Part shown: positions 9,430 through 17,913 of the stretch, piece by piece | Numbering within the stretch: the stretch's first letter is position 1 | Layout: every line of letters begins with the position of its first letter | NCBI GenBank assembly: GCA_031289425.1 | Contig: JAITPM010000111.1 | Span: forward strand, 1-34,349 | Source: Fusobacteriaceae bacterium | GTDB taxonomy: Bacteria; Fusobacteriota; Fusobacteriia; Fusobacteriales; Fusobacteriaceae | Reading direction: 5' to 3' | DNA: 34,349 nucleotides | The notes under the pieces: generated by a model | What the model was told of the DNA's origin: nothing | What the model saw: the letters and a program-made list of their open reading frames with translations, nothing else | Database searches by the model: none | Program-made: the position numbers and the translations under genes

Positions 9430-9471
9430 GTACGTATATATTTGTTTCTTAGAAATATATGTACTTTTTTT
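9430..9471 (+). terminator. Terminator after nifU
   Basis: GTAC-(GT bulge)-ATATATTT (9430-9443) pairs with AAATATATGTAC (9453-9464), followed by a run of seven T. Confidence 0.7.
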
Positions 9472-9509
9472 GAATTTTTTTAATAAAATAAATAAAATAA
9501 ATAAAAATA

Positions 9510-9537
9510 TTGAATATTTTTTATATTATGGTATAAT
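9510..9537 (+). promoter_or_regulatory. Promoter of the D,D-carboxypeptidase gene
   Basis: TTGAAT (9510-9515), 16-base spacer, extended -10 TGGTATAAT (9529-9537). Confidence 0.7.
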
Positions 9538-9595
9538 TTTTATTGGCCTATTATTTATATATTTATTGGAGAATGACTAGTTTGGAGAATGATTA

Positions 9596-10879
9596 ATGAA
9601 AAAATTTATTGCTTTGATTTTAATTTTGTTTAATTTCATGATATTAGAAATTAACGGTGCTCAGCCAAAACCAGCTGTTGTTGCCAAAAAAACTGTAAAA
9701 AAAATTGCTAAAAATACTAAAAGAATTAGCACTTCTGATAAAAATAAAAAAGAAGTACCTGTAAAAATTCCGATTGTTCCTATTCCGGATGAGGACAAAA
9801 TGAGCGATGATACCGAAAGTGGAGAGACGGGTGTAGAGGAAACTCTAGAAAAAGCTGATAAATTATATTTTGCAGTTTTATTGGGAGATGAAAATGGAAA
9901 TATTTATTATTCAGAGAATATTAATACAAAATGGCCGCTTGCTTCTATCACCAAAATGATGACGCTTTTAGTTATGTATGATGAATTAAAAAAAGGAAAT
10001 ATAAAGCTTAACGATGAGGTAACAATACCTAAAGCAGCAATGAACGTCGAAGGAAGTAAAATACCTTTGAAAGAAGGAGAAATATTTATATTAGAGGATT
10101 TGATAAAAGCAGCCGGAATTTATTCGGCAAATAATGCCACTTATGCCATAGCACATTATGTGGGTGGAAATATAGAAAATTTTGTGAAAATGATGAATAA
10201 TAAAGCCCTGGAGTTGGGACTTTCAGGTGAACTCGAATTTCATACTCCGGCGGGGCTTCCAACTCATATGACGAAAAAACCTATGGATATGGGGACTGCT
10301 AATGGAATTTATAAACTATCAATGGAATTTAGCAAGATAGACAAACTAATGGAAATAGCATCTATTGAAAAAATAAATATTCATAATAATAAAATTGCAT
10401 TAAGAAATAGAAATAAATTAATTGGCCGATACGGTATCTATGGAATAAAAACCGGTTATCATTCAAAGGCCGGGTATAATATATCTCTAGTTTCTGATAA
10501 AGATGGCTTAAAGATAATAACTGTTGTCTTTGGTGGTAAGAGTTATAGGGGAAGAGACGAGATTGCAATGACTTATCTGGATTCTTTCTATAGTAATTTT
10601 AATTTTAAAGAAATTATAAATGAAAACTTGGCATTAGTCAAAGTACCAGTATTACATGGTGCGAAGGAATATATAGAATTATACCCTGATAAAAATTACA
10701 AAAAAATGATAAATATAAAAGATGGTGTTAATATAAAAATAAAAAGAAATACGAGAGTTATAGCCCCTGTAAAAAAAGGTGAAGTTTTAGGAAGCTATGA
10801 GATATATGTAAAGGATCAAAAAGTATTGGAGGGAGAATTAAAATCTACTGAAAATATAAAGTTAAAATTAGGTTTCTAA
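9596..10879 (+). CDS. dacA: Serine D-alanyl-D-alanine carboxypeptidase (peptidase S11, PBP5 type)
   Basis: A 427-residue exported low-molecular-weight penicillin-binding protein that removes the terminal D-Ala from peptidoglycan stem peptides. It has an N-terminal signal sequence (about 1-21), a Lys-rich linker to ~residue 85, then the three active-site motifs: S117-I-T-K120, S177-A-N179 and K285-T-G287. The C-terminal ~100 residues fit a PBP5-like beta domain. The Lys/Ala linker before the catalytic domain is longer than in typical PBP5 proteins. The sequence TTGGAGAATGA occurs twice, 16 bases apart, just before the start; the second copy gives the usable ribosome site. Confidence 0.9.
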   Translation: MKKFIALILILFNFMILEINGAQPKPAVVAKKTVKKIAKNTKRISTSDKNKKEVPVKIPIVPIPDEDKMSDDTESGETGVEETLEKADKLYFAVLLGDENGNIYYSENINTKWPLASITKMMTLLVMYDELKKGNIKLNDEVTIPKAAMNVEGSKIPLKEGEIFILEDLIKAAGIYSANNATYAIAHYVGGNIENFVKMMNNKALELGLSGELEFHTPAGLPTHMTKKPMDMGTANGIYKLSMEFSKIDKLMEIASIEKINIHNNKIALRNRNKLIGRYGIYGIKTGYHSKAGYNISLVSDKDGLKIITVVFGGKSYRGRDEIAMTYLDSFYSNFNFKEIINENLALVKVPVLHGAKEYIELYPDKNYKKMINIKDGVNIKIKRNTRVIAPVKKGEVLGSYEIYVKDQKVLEGELKSTENIKLKLGF

Positions 10880-10899
10880 AAATTATTTGGCGAAATAAA

Positions 10900-10948
10900 A
10901 AAACAAGGGCTCATAATACACATATATACCCTTGTTTTAATTTTTTTA
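10900..10948. terminator. Bidirectional terminator between convergent genes
   Basis: AAAACAAGGG (10900-10909) pairs with CCCTTGTTTT (10929-10938), with A-rich sequence on the left and AATTTTTTT on the right, so it can stop transcripts from both sides. Confidence 0.8.
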
Positions 10949-10952
10949 TAGA

Positions 10953-12119
10953 TTATTTTTGTAATTTTTTACTACCAATGTAGTTCGCTACGCTGAATAA
11001 TACAGTAATCAATAAAATACTCATTATTGTCGGAATAAAAATATTATATTTAGAGAATAATAAATTACCAATCATACCGGCAAATGCTATAATGATAAGT
11101 TTCCAGTTTATAGTTTTTTCAAACCGAGTTTTATTTGATAAAAATTCCAAAAAAATGACGGTAAATATTGGTACAAAGATCATGTCTATTGATGTAAGGA
11201 ATTTTTCAAGAACTAATGAAAAGCGTTCTACAGGAAAAAATACAGCAAAAATAAGGGTAATCATGCCTACTTTTATAATCTTTTTTTGGATACTATCATA
11301 TTTTGTAAGTTGTGTAGAAGAAATTGCAGCAGAATATAAAGCTACAAAATTTGTCGTTATAGTAGATAATAGCACGACTCCGCAAGCGATATATTTGAAT
11401 TTACTTGATCCAATGAAATCAAATATATCTTTTCCGCTAGTTATGGTTATCAAAAGACCAAGTATATACATCAGAGTGCTTCCTACAAAATACCCCAAAA
11501 AAGGCATTCCGGTTGCACATATTTTATTGTCTACTTTATGAGAATGATCGCCTACCAAGGGTAACCATGATACCGGCATAGCAATAGATAATTCTATACC
11601 TAATATTATATTTACATTTTCCGTTAAAACTACCGGAGCTTGATTGTAACCATATATTTCTGCAAAAAACGATAAGCAAAGAGCTGATAGCAATATGACT
11701 GCGACATCATTCATTCTACTACCAGGACTACCAAAAATTATAGCCCATACTATCTGTAGAACAGATAAGCAAAGAGTTATAGACCAAAACGGTATATTAG
11801 GCAAGATTACTGAAATAACTTTTCCCGACTGGACTACTAGGATAATTATCCAACCTATCAGTTGAATAAGATTTATAACAGCGACTATTTTACCGCCAGT
11901 TTTCCCTAAGGAAAAACCAACACTGTCCATTGCATTCATTTTTCTAGAATATGAGACATAGGCTCCAAAAGCCAGAAGGCCAGTACCTATAAGATGCCCA
12001 ACAACTATAATGGCAATCCCTTTTGCAATGCCGAGTGGAGCTAAAAGTCCTCCGGTGAATATTTCTGAGACAGAAATAGCTGCTCCTAACCAGAGTAAAA
12101 ACATTGTTTTGTTCTTCAT
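10953..12119 (-). CDS. cytX: NCS1-family permease, CytX-like (cytosine/hydroxymethylpyrimidine type)
   Basis: A 388-residue inner-membrane protein with about 11-12 hydrophobic segments. The N-terminus FLLWLGAAISVSEIFTGG and the mid-protein MPVSWLPLVGDHSHK followed by a GY.VGS..MY.LGL helix resemble CytX, a putative transporter of the thiamine precursor hydroxymethylpyrimidine within the NCS1 purine/cytosine permeases. The substrate is inferred from resemblance only. The minus-strand ATG has GGAGG five bases upstream. I looked for a TPP riboswitch in its leader and see none. There are no thiamine genes beside it. A purine or cytosine permease is the main alternative. Confidence 0.7.
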   Translation of the reverse strand: MKNKTMFLLWLGAAISVSEIFTGGLLAPLGIAKGIAIIVVGHLIGTGLLAFGAYVSYSRKMNAMDSVGFSLGKTGGKIVAVINLIQLIGWIIILVVQSGKVISVILPNIPFWSITLCLSVLQIVWAIIFGSPGSRMNDVAVILLSALCLSFFAEIYGYNQAPVVLTENVNIILGIELSIAMPVSWLPLVGDHSHKVDNKICATGMPFLGYFVGSTLMYILGLLITITSGKDIFDFIGSSKFKYIACGVVLLSTITTNFVALYSAAISSTQLTKYDSIQKKIIKVGMITLIFAVFFPVERFSLVLEKFLTSIDMIFVPIFTVIFLEFLSNKTRFEKTINWKLIIIAFAGMIGNLLFSKYNIFIPTIMSILLITVLFSVANYIGSKKLQK

Positions 12120-12577
12120 GAAATCCTCCGTTTATATTTTAAAAATTTTTCTGATAATTATTTTATTTTTATTATTTTATCATAATTATAACAAAATTTA
12201 TAGTAATATTTTTTGATTTTAAATCTATTAAATAATTGAATAGATTATAATGTATATTTATTCATTAATATATGATAAAATATAAATATACTTTTGATAA
12301 TGCAACTATGATTTTTTTTAAAGTATAAAATTAAAACTTTTTAAAATCATTTGATTATATAAAAATATATGTATTCTATGGTTGTTTTAAAATGTTGATA
12401 AATTTTTTGTATATAAATGTTTAAACGGTAAAAATAATTGCCTAAGCTATAGACAATTTGATGATTTTTGTAGTATAATGTTAAAAAACTAAATAAAAAT
12501 TTTATAAAAAAATAGATTTAAAAATAAATTTCAATCTGAATAGATTAATTACTCAGTTAACAATATAAGGGGAAAAA
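12120..12577. other. AT-rich divergent intergenic region
   Basis: A gene-free stretch of about 450 bases between the minus-strand permease and the HsdR-like gene. It holds the ribosome site of the permease and a recognisable plus-strand promoter at 12450-12479. TGAATAGATTA occurs twice (12238-12248 and 12537-12547). No RNA gene or further coding sequence is seen. Confidence 0.6.
12450..12479 (+). promoter_or_regulatory. Promoter of the HsdR-like gene
   Basis: TAGACA (12450-12455), 18-base spacer, perfect TATAAT (12474-12479). The predicted leader is about 90 bases long and ends with an AAGGGG ribosome site five bases before the ATG. The box layout is the same as at 21214-21243. Confidence 0.7.
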
Positions 12578-15500
12578 ATGCCTACAAATTTTGAGTATTT
12601 AAAGGATAAAAAAGAATACATGCTATTTTCTGATGCGTGTATAGAGACAGAGAAAGTTTTGTCGACATCTTTGATGTTAAGTATACTTGGTTGTTACGAA
12701 GCCTTGACTTTTGCTGTAAAATGGGTTTACGCAGTAGAAAATATATCTACCAGAGAAAAATATAAATCATTGGATCAATTCATATATGATCCCTTGTTTA
12801 AATCCATAGTTGATGAGCAGATATATTTAAAATTGCCATATGTAGTAAAACTTTGGAAGTTTACATTAAATTCTGAAGATGAAATTACAAAAGATGATGC
12901 AGTTTTGGTGCTTTCAATTCTATTTGAATTTGTTCTATGGGTAAGTTATATCTATGGTCTGACTTATGATGAGAAAGAGTTCAAAGAAGAGGACATACCA
13001 GTCGGGATGATAATGATTTTAAATAAGGAGATGGCATATGAGAAAAAAAGCCTTATTTTTAGAGATGAGAAAGAGAGCAGAAAATTAGAGGATCAAATTT
13101 TGAACTTAAGAAATTATTTTATTTCTAAAAAAGAGGCGAATAGAAAAAATAGAAAATTTACACCTGTTGATTTTTATAAAATGAGGGTGAGAGAATTTTA
13201 TATAGATTTGGACTTAAAATTTTCGGGATGGGATCCGGAAAGAGATGTCAAAAAAAATGTAGAATATACAATCCGAAATGGAATAGAAGGTAAAGAAAAA
13301 ATTGCATTAGATTATTTACTTGTAGGAAAAGATGGTTTGCCTTTGGCGATTATAGAAGGAAAATACAGCTTGGAAGATATAGAATATGGAAGAAAATTGG
13401 CAATAAAATATGCCAGCCATATAGGGGGAGAAACTAGACGTATCCCGGCAATTTTTTTGGTGAATGGTGGTAGTTTTTACTATATGGAGAATATAAATTC
13501 TGTTCCAAGGGAAATTGGAGGAATCTTTGATATAGAAGATCTTCATAGGATAAAAAATCAAATAAAAAGTAAAAAAAATTTAATTACAGTACCTATTGAT
13601 ACCAGAATAGCTAATATGAAATATCAAGTGGATGCAATAAAAGCTATAACTTCTGATTTTATAGAAAATAAAACAAAGAGTCTTATATTTATGGCAAACG
13701 GAAGTGTACCAAGTAGAGTCCTGTGTGGATTAATCGACCTGATGTCTAGAGCCAATTATGTCACTAGTATATTATATCTTATAGGTAGAGATGTACAATT
13801 AAAATATACCAAAAAACTATTAAAACAATTAATCTTAAGCATGTCAATTGGTGAGTATACAAAGTATTCAGATGAAACTGGAAGACTCATTATATCTACG
13901 CCGGAGGATATAATAAAAGAATTGGGAAATATAACAGGAAGCGGGGAAAAATATTTTTCTCCCGGAAAATTTGATTTGATAGTGGTTGAAAACCTATGTA
14001 GAAATACGATAGCTGCATATGGAAAAATATTCGAATATTTTGATTCGTCTGTTGTCGGAATCTCATCTTTACCAAAGGCTGATTTGGACTTAGATGTTTT
14101 TGATTTTTTTGAAACAACTAGGGAAGACAATAGATACATCTATTATGCTGAAGAAGCACTAGAAAAAGATAAGATAATAGTTCCATATAGTGTAGTCAAT
14201 ATAGAGAATAAAATGCTAGAAAATGGTATGTTGTATGATCATTTGGCTGCTGAGAATAAGAACCTTTGTGAAGAGACCTATACAGATGACCCAAGCAAAA
14301 TGTTGAATTGGGTGCCAAATCCTATGGTAGACGATTATTTAATGAATACATTTACTATAGATACTGTCTTGATGAATATTATGAAAGTAGGTATAAAGGA
14401 AGCTAAAAGTGAGACTGTAGGGAAAACAATTATCTTTGCACAAAATAAAAAACATGGAGAATTAATACTACAAAGATTTAGGATAAAATTTCCGGATTTC
14501 GGAAATGAATTTGTAAAATTGGCTTTGTTTAATGAAAGAGACTCTGTCGATGATTTTATAAATCCGAATAAAAATATGAATATATTGATAGATGTTGGTT
14601 TTGCTACAATGGGAATGAATATTCCGGAAATTTTAAATATCGTATTATTCAAAAAAGTTTACTCAAAATTTGAATTTCAACAGATGATAAGTATAGGGAA
14701 TAGAATCTGCAACAATATCACATGTATAGAGCCCAAAGAAGGGATTTATATAGGAAAAAAGAGATATTATATCTTTGATTATTTGGAAAATTTTACTTTC
14801 TTTAATGAGGATAAAAAATCAATAAAAGGAATAGAAGTCAAAAATATATCTGAGGAAATTTTTATAAAGCATGTAAGACTTATTTATTCTATTCAAAATG
14901 ATAAAATCACGGATAAAGACTATCAGGCGTTTTCCGGGAAATTAATAGACTCTATAGTTGCTAACATAGAAAATGTAAGCAAAGAGCTTACAAATGTTCA
15001 TTTACAATTGAGAAGCATAGATAGATATTGTATCAAATCCACATATACGGATGGCATAACAAAAGAAGATAAAACTGTACTGGAAACACAAATAGCTCCT
15101 CTAGTGAGAATGAAGGGTGAAGAATACAGTTTACAGTTTGATAACTTCATGTATGGATTAATGTTGGCTCAAGTGGAGGCTACACCATTTTTTATACGGG
15201 CTAAAGAGCAGTTGGGAAATATTTGTAATATGCTTTTGAAAAATGAAAACGAACCTGAAGTAAAAAATGAAATAGATCATATCCGATATTATGGCAGTAG
15301 TAAATTTTTGGATAACAGCACAATTATGGAACTGGATCAAGTGAGAATACGATTAAGAAAAATTATACAATATTTATTTTCATCTGGCTCAAATAAAGAG
15401 GAAGATGAAAAAAAGAAGAAAATAGAAAACTCAAAAGAAAAAAATGATAAAATAGAAAATGTATCAGGAGAAAATGTAGATTTTTCTGATAGTCGTGAAG

Positions 15501-15988
15501 ATGATGAGTCAGAAAATGATAATAAAATAATAAAAGAATATAAAGAGAAAATAATTGATTATATCATGACTAGTTTCCATCAGGTGGCGGTCTACAAGCT
15601 AAGGAATAATATGCCTATAATGCCCCTTGATTATCAATCATTGGATAAAATGTTTGTAAAAAGATTAGGAACAAAAAATAATTACAAGGATGCCTTTGGG
15701 GATATACCATATGGACTTTTAGTAAGAAAAATAGCCAAACTAGAAAAAGAAAGTGTAAAAGTGGCTTTTTTTGACGTCACAGAGGATAAAACATTGAATG
15801 ATGAGCAAAAGCAATTTTTAAAAGGTTTGATGAATGATGTTATAGAAAATGGATATCTAGACGAATATGATTTGACCGGTAATGAAAATGAAAAATTTTA
15901 TCAATTTAGAGAAATATTTGATGAAGGAAGACAGAAGAAAATAATAAGAATATTGAATACCATTAAAGCAAATGCAATGTACAAATAA
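12578..15988 (+). CDS. HsdR-like protein (EcoEI-type architecture) with eroded helicase/translocase motifs
   Basis: A 1136-residue open frame with the domain order of EcoEI-type restriction subunit R. Residues ~1-130 look like a DUF4145 domain. A PD-(D/E)xK nuclease has D245, E260 and K262. Two RecA-like lobes span ~345-740, an EcoEI_R_C-like region ~845-935, and an acidic linker ~945-990 leads to a terminal helical domain. The nuclease triad is kept. The motor is not: Walker A reads MANGSVPSRV (372-381) where MATGTGKT is usual, DEAH/DECH reads VENLCRN (470-476), the TATP motif reads GISSLP (494-499), and motif VI reads QMISIGNR (702-709). Motifs IV (GKTIIFA, 615-621) and V (GMNIPE) persist. 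No hsdM or hsdS is adjacent. It could be a domesticated or regulatory relative, or a decaying gene, but no frame break is seen. Confidence 0.8.
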   Translation: MPTNFEYLKDKKEYMLFSDACIETEKVLSTSLMLSILGCYEALTFAVKWVYAVENISTREKYKSLDQFIYDPLFKSIVDEQIYLKLPYVVKLWKFTLNSEDEITKDDAVLVLSILFEFVLWVSYIYGLTYDEKEFKEEDIPVGMIMILNKEMAYEKKSLIFRDEKESRKLEDQILNLRNYFISKKEANRKNRKFTPVDFYKMRVREFYIDLDLKFSGWDPERDVKKNVEYTIRNGIEGKEKIALDYLLVGKDGLPLAIIEGKYSLEDIEYGRKLAIKYASHIGGETRRIPAIFLVNGGSFYYMENINSVPREIGGIFDIEDLHRIKNQIKSKKNLITVPIDTRIANMKYQVDAIKAITSDFIENKTKSLIFMANGSVPSRVLCGLIDLMSRANYVTSILYLIGRDVQLKYTKKLLKQLILSMSIGEYTKYSDETGRLIISTPEDIIKELGNITGSGEKYFSPGKFDLIVVENLCRNTIAAYGKIFEYFDSSVVGISSLPKADLDLDVFDFFETTREDNRYIYYAEEALEKDKIIVPYSVVNIENKMLENGMLYDHLAAENKNLCEETYTDDPSKMLNWVPNPMVDDYLMNTFTIDTVLMNIMKVGIKEAKSETVGKTIIFAQNKKHGELILQRFRIKFPDFGNEFVKLALFNERDSVDDFINPNKNMNILIDVGFATMGMNIPEILNIVLFKKVYSKFEFQQMISIGNRICNNITCIEPKEGIYIGKKRYYIFDYLENFTFFNEDKKSIKGIEVKNISEEIFIKHVRLIYSIQNDKITDKDYQAFSGKLIDSIVANIENVSKELTNVHLQLRSIDRYCIKSTYTDGITKEDKTVLETQIAPLVRMKGEEYSLQFDNFMYGLMLAQVEATPFFIRAKEQLGNICNMLLKNENEPEVKNEIDHIRYYGSSKFLDNSTIMELDQVRIRLRKIIQYLFSSGSNKEEDEKKKKIENSKEKNDKIENVSGENVDFSDSREDDESENDNKIIKEYKEKIIDYIMTSFHQVAVYKLRNNMPIMPLDYQSLDKMFVKRLGTKNNYKDAFGDIPYGLLVRKIAKLEKESVKVAFFDVTEDKTLNDEQKQFLKGLMNDVIENGYLDEYDLTGNENEKFYQFREIFDEGRQKKIIRILNTIKANAMYK

Positions 15989-16062
15989 GTGAGTTTGACG
16001 GATATCCAGACGATACACCAGTTTTACGAGAGATTAAAAAAATAAAAAAGGAGCGATACGGT

Positions 16063-16923
16063 ATGTGTAAAAATTTTAAATTGTTTTGCATAAAATATGG
16101 ACAAAAAATACGAGATGGAATTTCATTTCGTTCTAACTGCGGTACTAAAGAAGGGTTAATTCCTGAAAACGAAAATAATACTCGACTTTTGGAAACTATG
16201 AATCAAGCTACATGCCGTCGGTCAAAAGTTCCTTTGCTCGGTGCTTTGTTCGTTTGTCTATTATTCATTGCCTCTCCTTCGTATTCAACTACCAATACGG
16301 ATACGAATTCCGGTACAAAGATATCCGATACGAATTTTATGGAATTCTGCCTAAAAGGCATGACAAATGAGGTCAAAGCTGCTATTGAGAGCGGTGTAAA
16401 TGTTAATATAAAAGATGGTGACCTATGGACACCTTTGATGTATGCTACTATATCCAAAAATCCTTCACCTGAAATAGTGGCAGCTTTAATTGAAGCTGGA
16501 GCGGACGTGAATGCTGATGTTAAGGGTATAACAGTTTTGATGAGAGCAGTTGGTAATTATAAACAAGAAATTGTTTTGCTTTTAATAAACGCAGGAGCTA
16601 ATGTAAACGCTAAGGAAGATACTTATGGGGCAACAGCTATGATGTATGCTGCTCTTTCTAACCCAAATAATAGTGCAGAAGTAATTTCGCTTCTGATTAC
16701 TGCGGGAGCAGATGTCAATGCGAAAGATAATAGGGGACATACAGCTTTGATGTATACTTCTCAGCTTCATGCAGATCCGGATGCTATATTGCTCCTACTT
16801 AAGGCAGGAGCGGATGCAAAAACAATAAATAACAGTGGAAAGCGTGCGATTGATTTAATAGAAAGTCCTTCGGACTTCCAAAACACAGAGGTCTATCGCC
16901 AGCTCGAGGCGGCTAGTAAATAA
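16063..16923 (+). CDS. Zinc-ribbon (degenerate) / transmembrane / ankyrin-repeat protein, probably acquired
   Basis: A 286-residue protein with an N-terminal zinc-ribbon-like segment (residues 8-28), one membrane helix (56-74), a Thr/Asn-rich spacer and then about five to six ankyrin repeats (89-285) with the usual TPLMYA..., AL(I/L)xAGADVNA pattern. The ribbon should carry two CxxC pairs; here they read C9-I-K-Y12 and R23-S-N-C26, so it probably cannot hold zinc. The repeats would face the periplasm if the helix acts as anchor or signal. GC content (about 38-45% in sampled stretches) and codon use differ from the AT-rich neighbours. Similar ribbon-helix-ankyrin proteins are common in spirochaetes such as Treponema, a possible source. 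GGAG lies nine bases before the ATG. Confidence 0.8.
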   Translation: MCKNFKLFCIKYGQKIRDGISFRSNCGTKEGLIPENENNTRLLETMNQATCRRSKVPLLGALFVCLLFIASPSYSTTNTDTNSGTKISDTNFMEFCLKGMTNEVKAAIESGVNVNIKDGDLWTPLMYATISKNPSPEIVAALIEAGADVNADVKGITVLMRAVGNYKQEIVLLLINAGANVNAKEDTYGATAMMYAALSNPNNSAEVISLLITAGADVNAKDNRGHTALMYTSQLHADPDAILLLLKAGADAKTINNSGKRAIDLIESPSDFQNTEVYRQLEAASK

Positions 16924-16954
16924 ATCGGCCGATAGAATTCATTATGGAGGTGAA

Positions 16955-17296
16955 ATGTCTATGTTTTTCTGCTTTCTAGAATATATATATGGGATTTGTT
17001 ATTTTTTATTAAAAAGATTGCCTGATGATAGGACAGGAGGATATTTATTATTCTTAAAAGATAAAGTTTTCACTGATCAAATCATGTTCTTTACTGGAAT
17101 AATAGCAGCTTTTGGAGTCATATTATCATTTTTAAAACTTATTTTTGCTAAAAAAAGAAAGCCCAAAATACTGACACTAATCTTGCATTGTGGTTATTTG
17201 TATTTATATATAAAATATTTTTTAGAAATGCCTGTAACCCAAATATTTGTATTTATAGGGGATATAATTGTTTATATAAAAATGTTGTTTAAATAG
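16955..17296 (+). CDS. Small hydrophobic membrane protein, unknown function
   Basis: A 113-residue protein not recognised as any family. It has about three to four hydrophobic segments (roughly 3-18, 43-63, 72-89 and 95-112) with a Lys/Arg-rich loop (64-71, AKKRKPK), and is likely an inner-membrane protein. GGAGG lies four bases before the ATG at 16955; an in-frame ATG at 16961 gives a ten-base spacing and is an equally good start. It ends eight bases before plsY and so is probably co-transcribed with plsY and gpsA. Confidence 0.6.
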   Translation: MSMFFCFLEYIYGICYFLLKRLPDDRTGGYLLFLKDKVFTDQIMFFTGIIAAFGVILSFLKLIFAKKRKPKILTLILHCGYLYLYIKYFLEMPVTQIFVFIGDIIVYIKMLFK

Positions 17297-17304
17297 GAGA
17301 AAAT

Positions 17305-17904
17305 ATGAAAACATTATTATTTGCTATTATTGCATATTTTTCTGGAGCCATACCAAGTGGTGTATGGATAGGTAAGTTTTTTAAAAAAATAGATATAAGA
17401 GAACATGGAAGCAACAATACCGGAACTACCAATGCATATAGGGTTTTAGGAGCCAAATATGGTATTATAGTATTGTTGATGGATGTTTTGAAGGGATTTT
17501 TTCCTCTTTTTTTAGCTAATTATTTTGGAGTACAAGGAACCCATCTCATTGTCATTGGAATGATAGCAATAATTGGGCACACATTTTCTTGTTTTATAAA
17601 TTTTAATGGGGGAAAGGGTGTTGCTACAAGTATGGGTGTATTCTTATTTTTAATTCCCGGAATAACAATAATTTTAGTAGGAGTATTTATTGTTATAGTT
17701 TATTTTAGTAAATACATTTCTGTTGGATCAATTGTTTGTGCATTATTACTGCCAATACTCACTTGTTTTTTTAGAATAAGAGCAGGAATACCAAGAATAC
17801 CTCTTATAATAATTGCAACAATCATAGGAATATTCGTTGTATATAAGCATAGAGCTAATATATTAAGATTAAGAGACGGAACTGAAAACAAATTTAAATT
17901 ATAA
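17305..17904 (+). CDS. plsY: Glycerol-3-phosphate acyltransferase PlsY
   Basis: A 199-residue multi-pass membrane enzyme that transfers an acyl group from acyl-phosphate to glycerol-3-phosphate, the first step of phospholipid synthesis. Conserved loops are SGAIPSGVWIGK (13-24), HGSNNTGTTNAYRVLG (34-49) and NFNGGKGVATSMGV. The length is standard. AGGAG precedes the ATG. It sits directly before gpsA, which makes its substrate, so the pair forms a short lipid-precursor unit. Confidence 0.94.
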   Translation: MKTLLFAIIAYFSGAIPSGVWIGKFFKKIDIREHGSNNTGTTNAYRVLGAKYGIIVLLMDVLKGFFPLFLANYFGVQGTHLIVIGMIAIIGHTFSCFINFNGGKGVATSMGVFLFLIPGITIILVGVFIVIVYFSKYISVGSIVCALLLPILTCFFRIRAGIPRIPLIIIATIIGIFVVYKHRANILRLRDGTENKFKL

Positions 17905-17913
17905 GGAGGGTAC

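Noticed and set aside
9573-9596. Tiny upstream ORF (M T S L E N D) before the carboxypeptidase gene
   Set aside because: Its GGAG lies only one base before the ATG, too close to be used. The sequence looks like a duplication of TTGGAGAATGA.
12120-12300. TPP riboswitch in the leader of the CytX-like gene
   Set aside because: Searched the minus strand by eye for CTGAGA and the conserved ACCTG/GCGTAGGGA parts; none seen.
15967-16062. N-terminal extension of the ankyrin protein
   Set aside because: The frame is open but has no ATG, GTG or TTG start; the ATG at 16063 has a good ribosome site.
16924-16933. Perfect palindrome ATCGGCCGAT after the ankyrin stop
   Set aside because: Only ten bases, no loop and no T run; too short to support a terminator or REP call.
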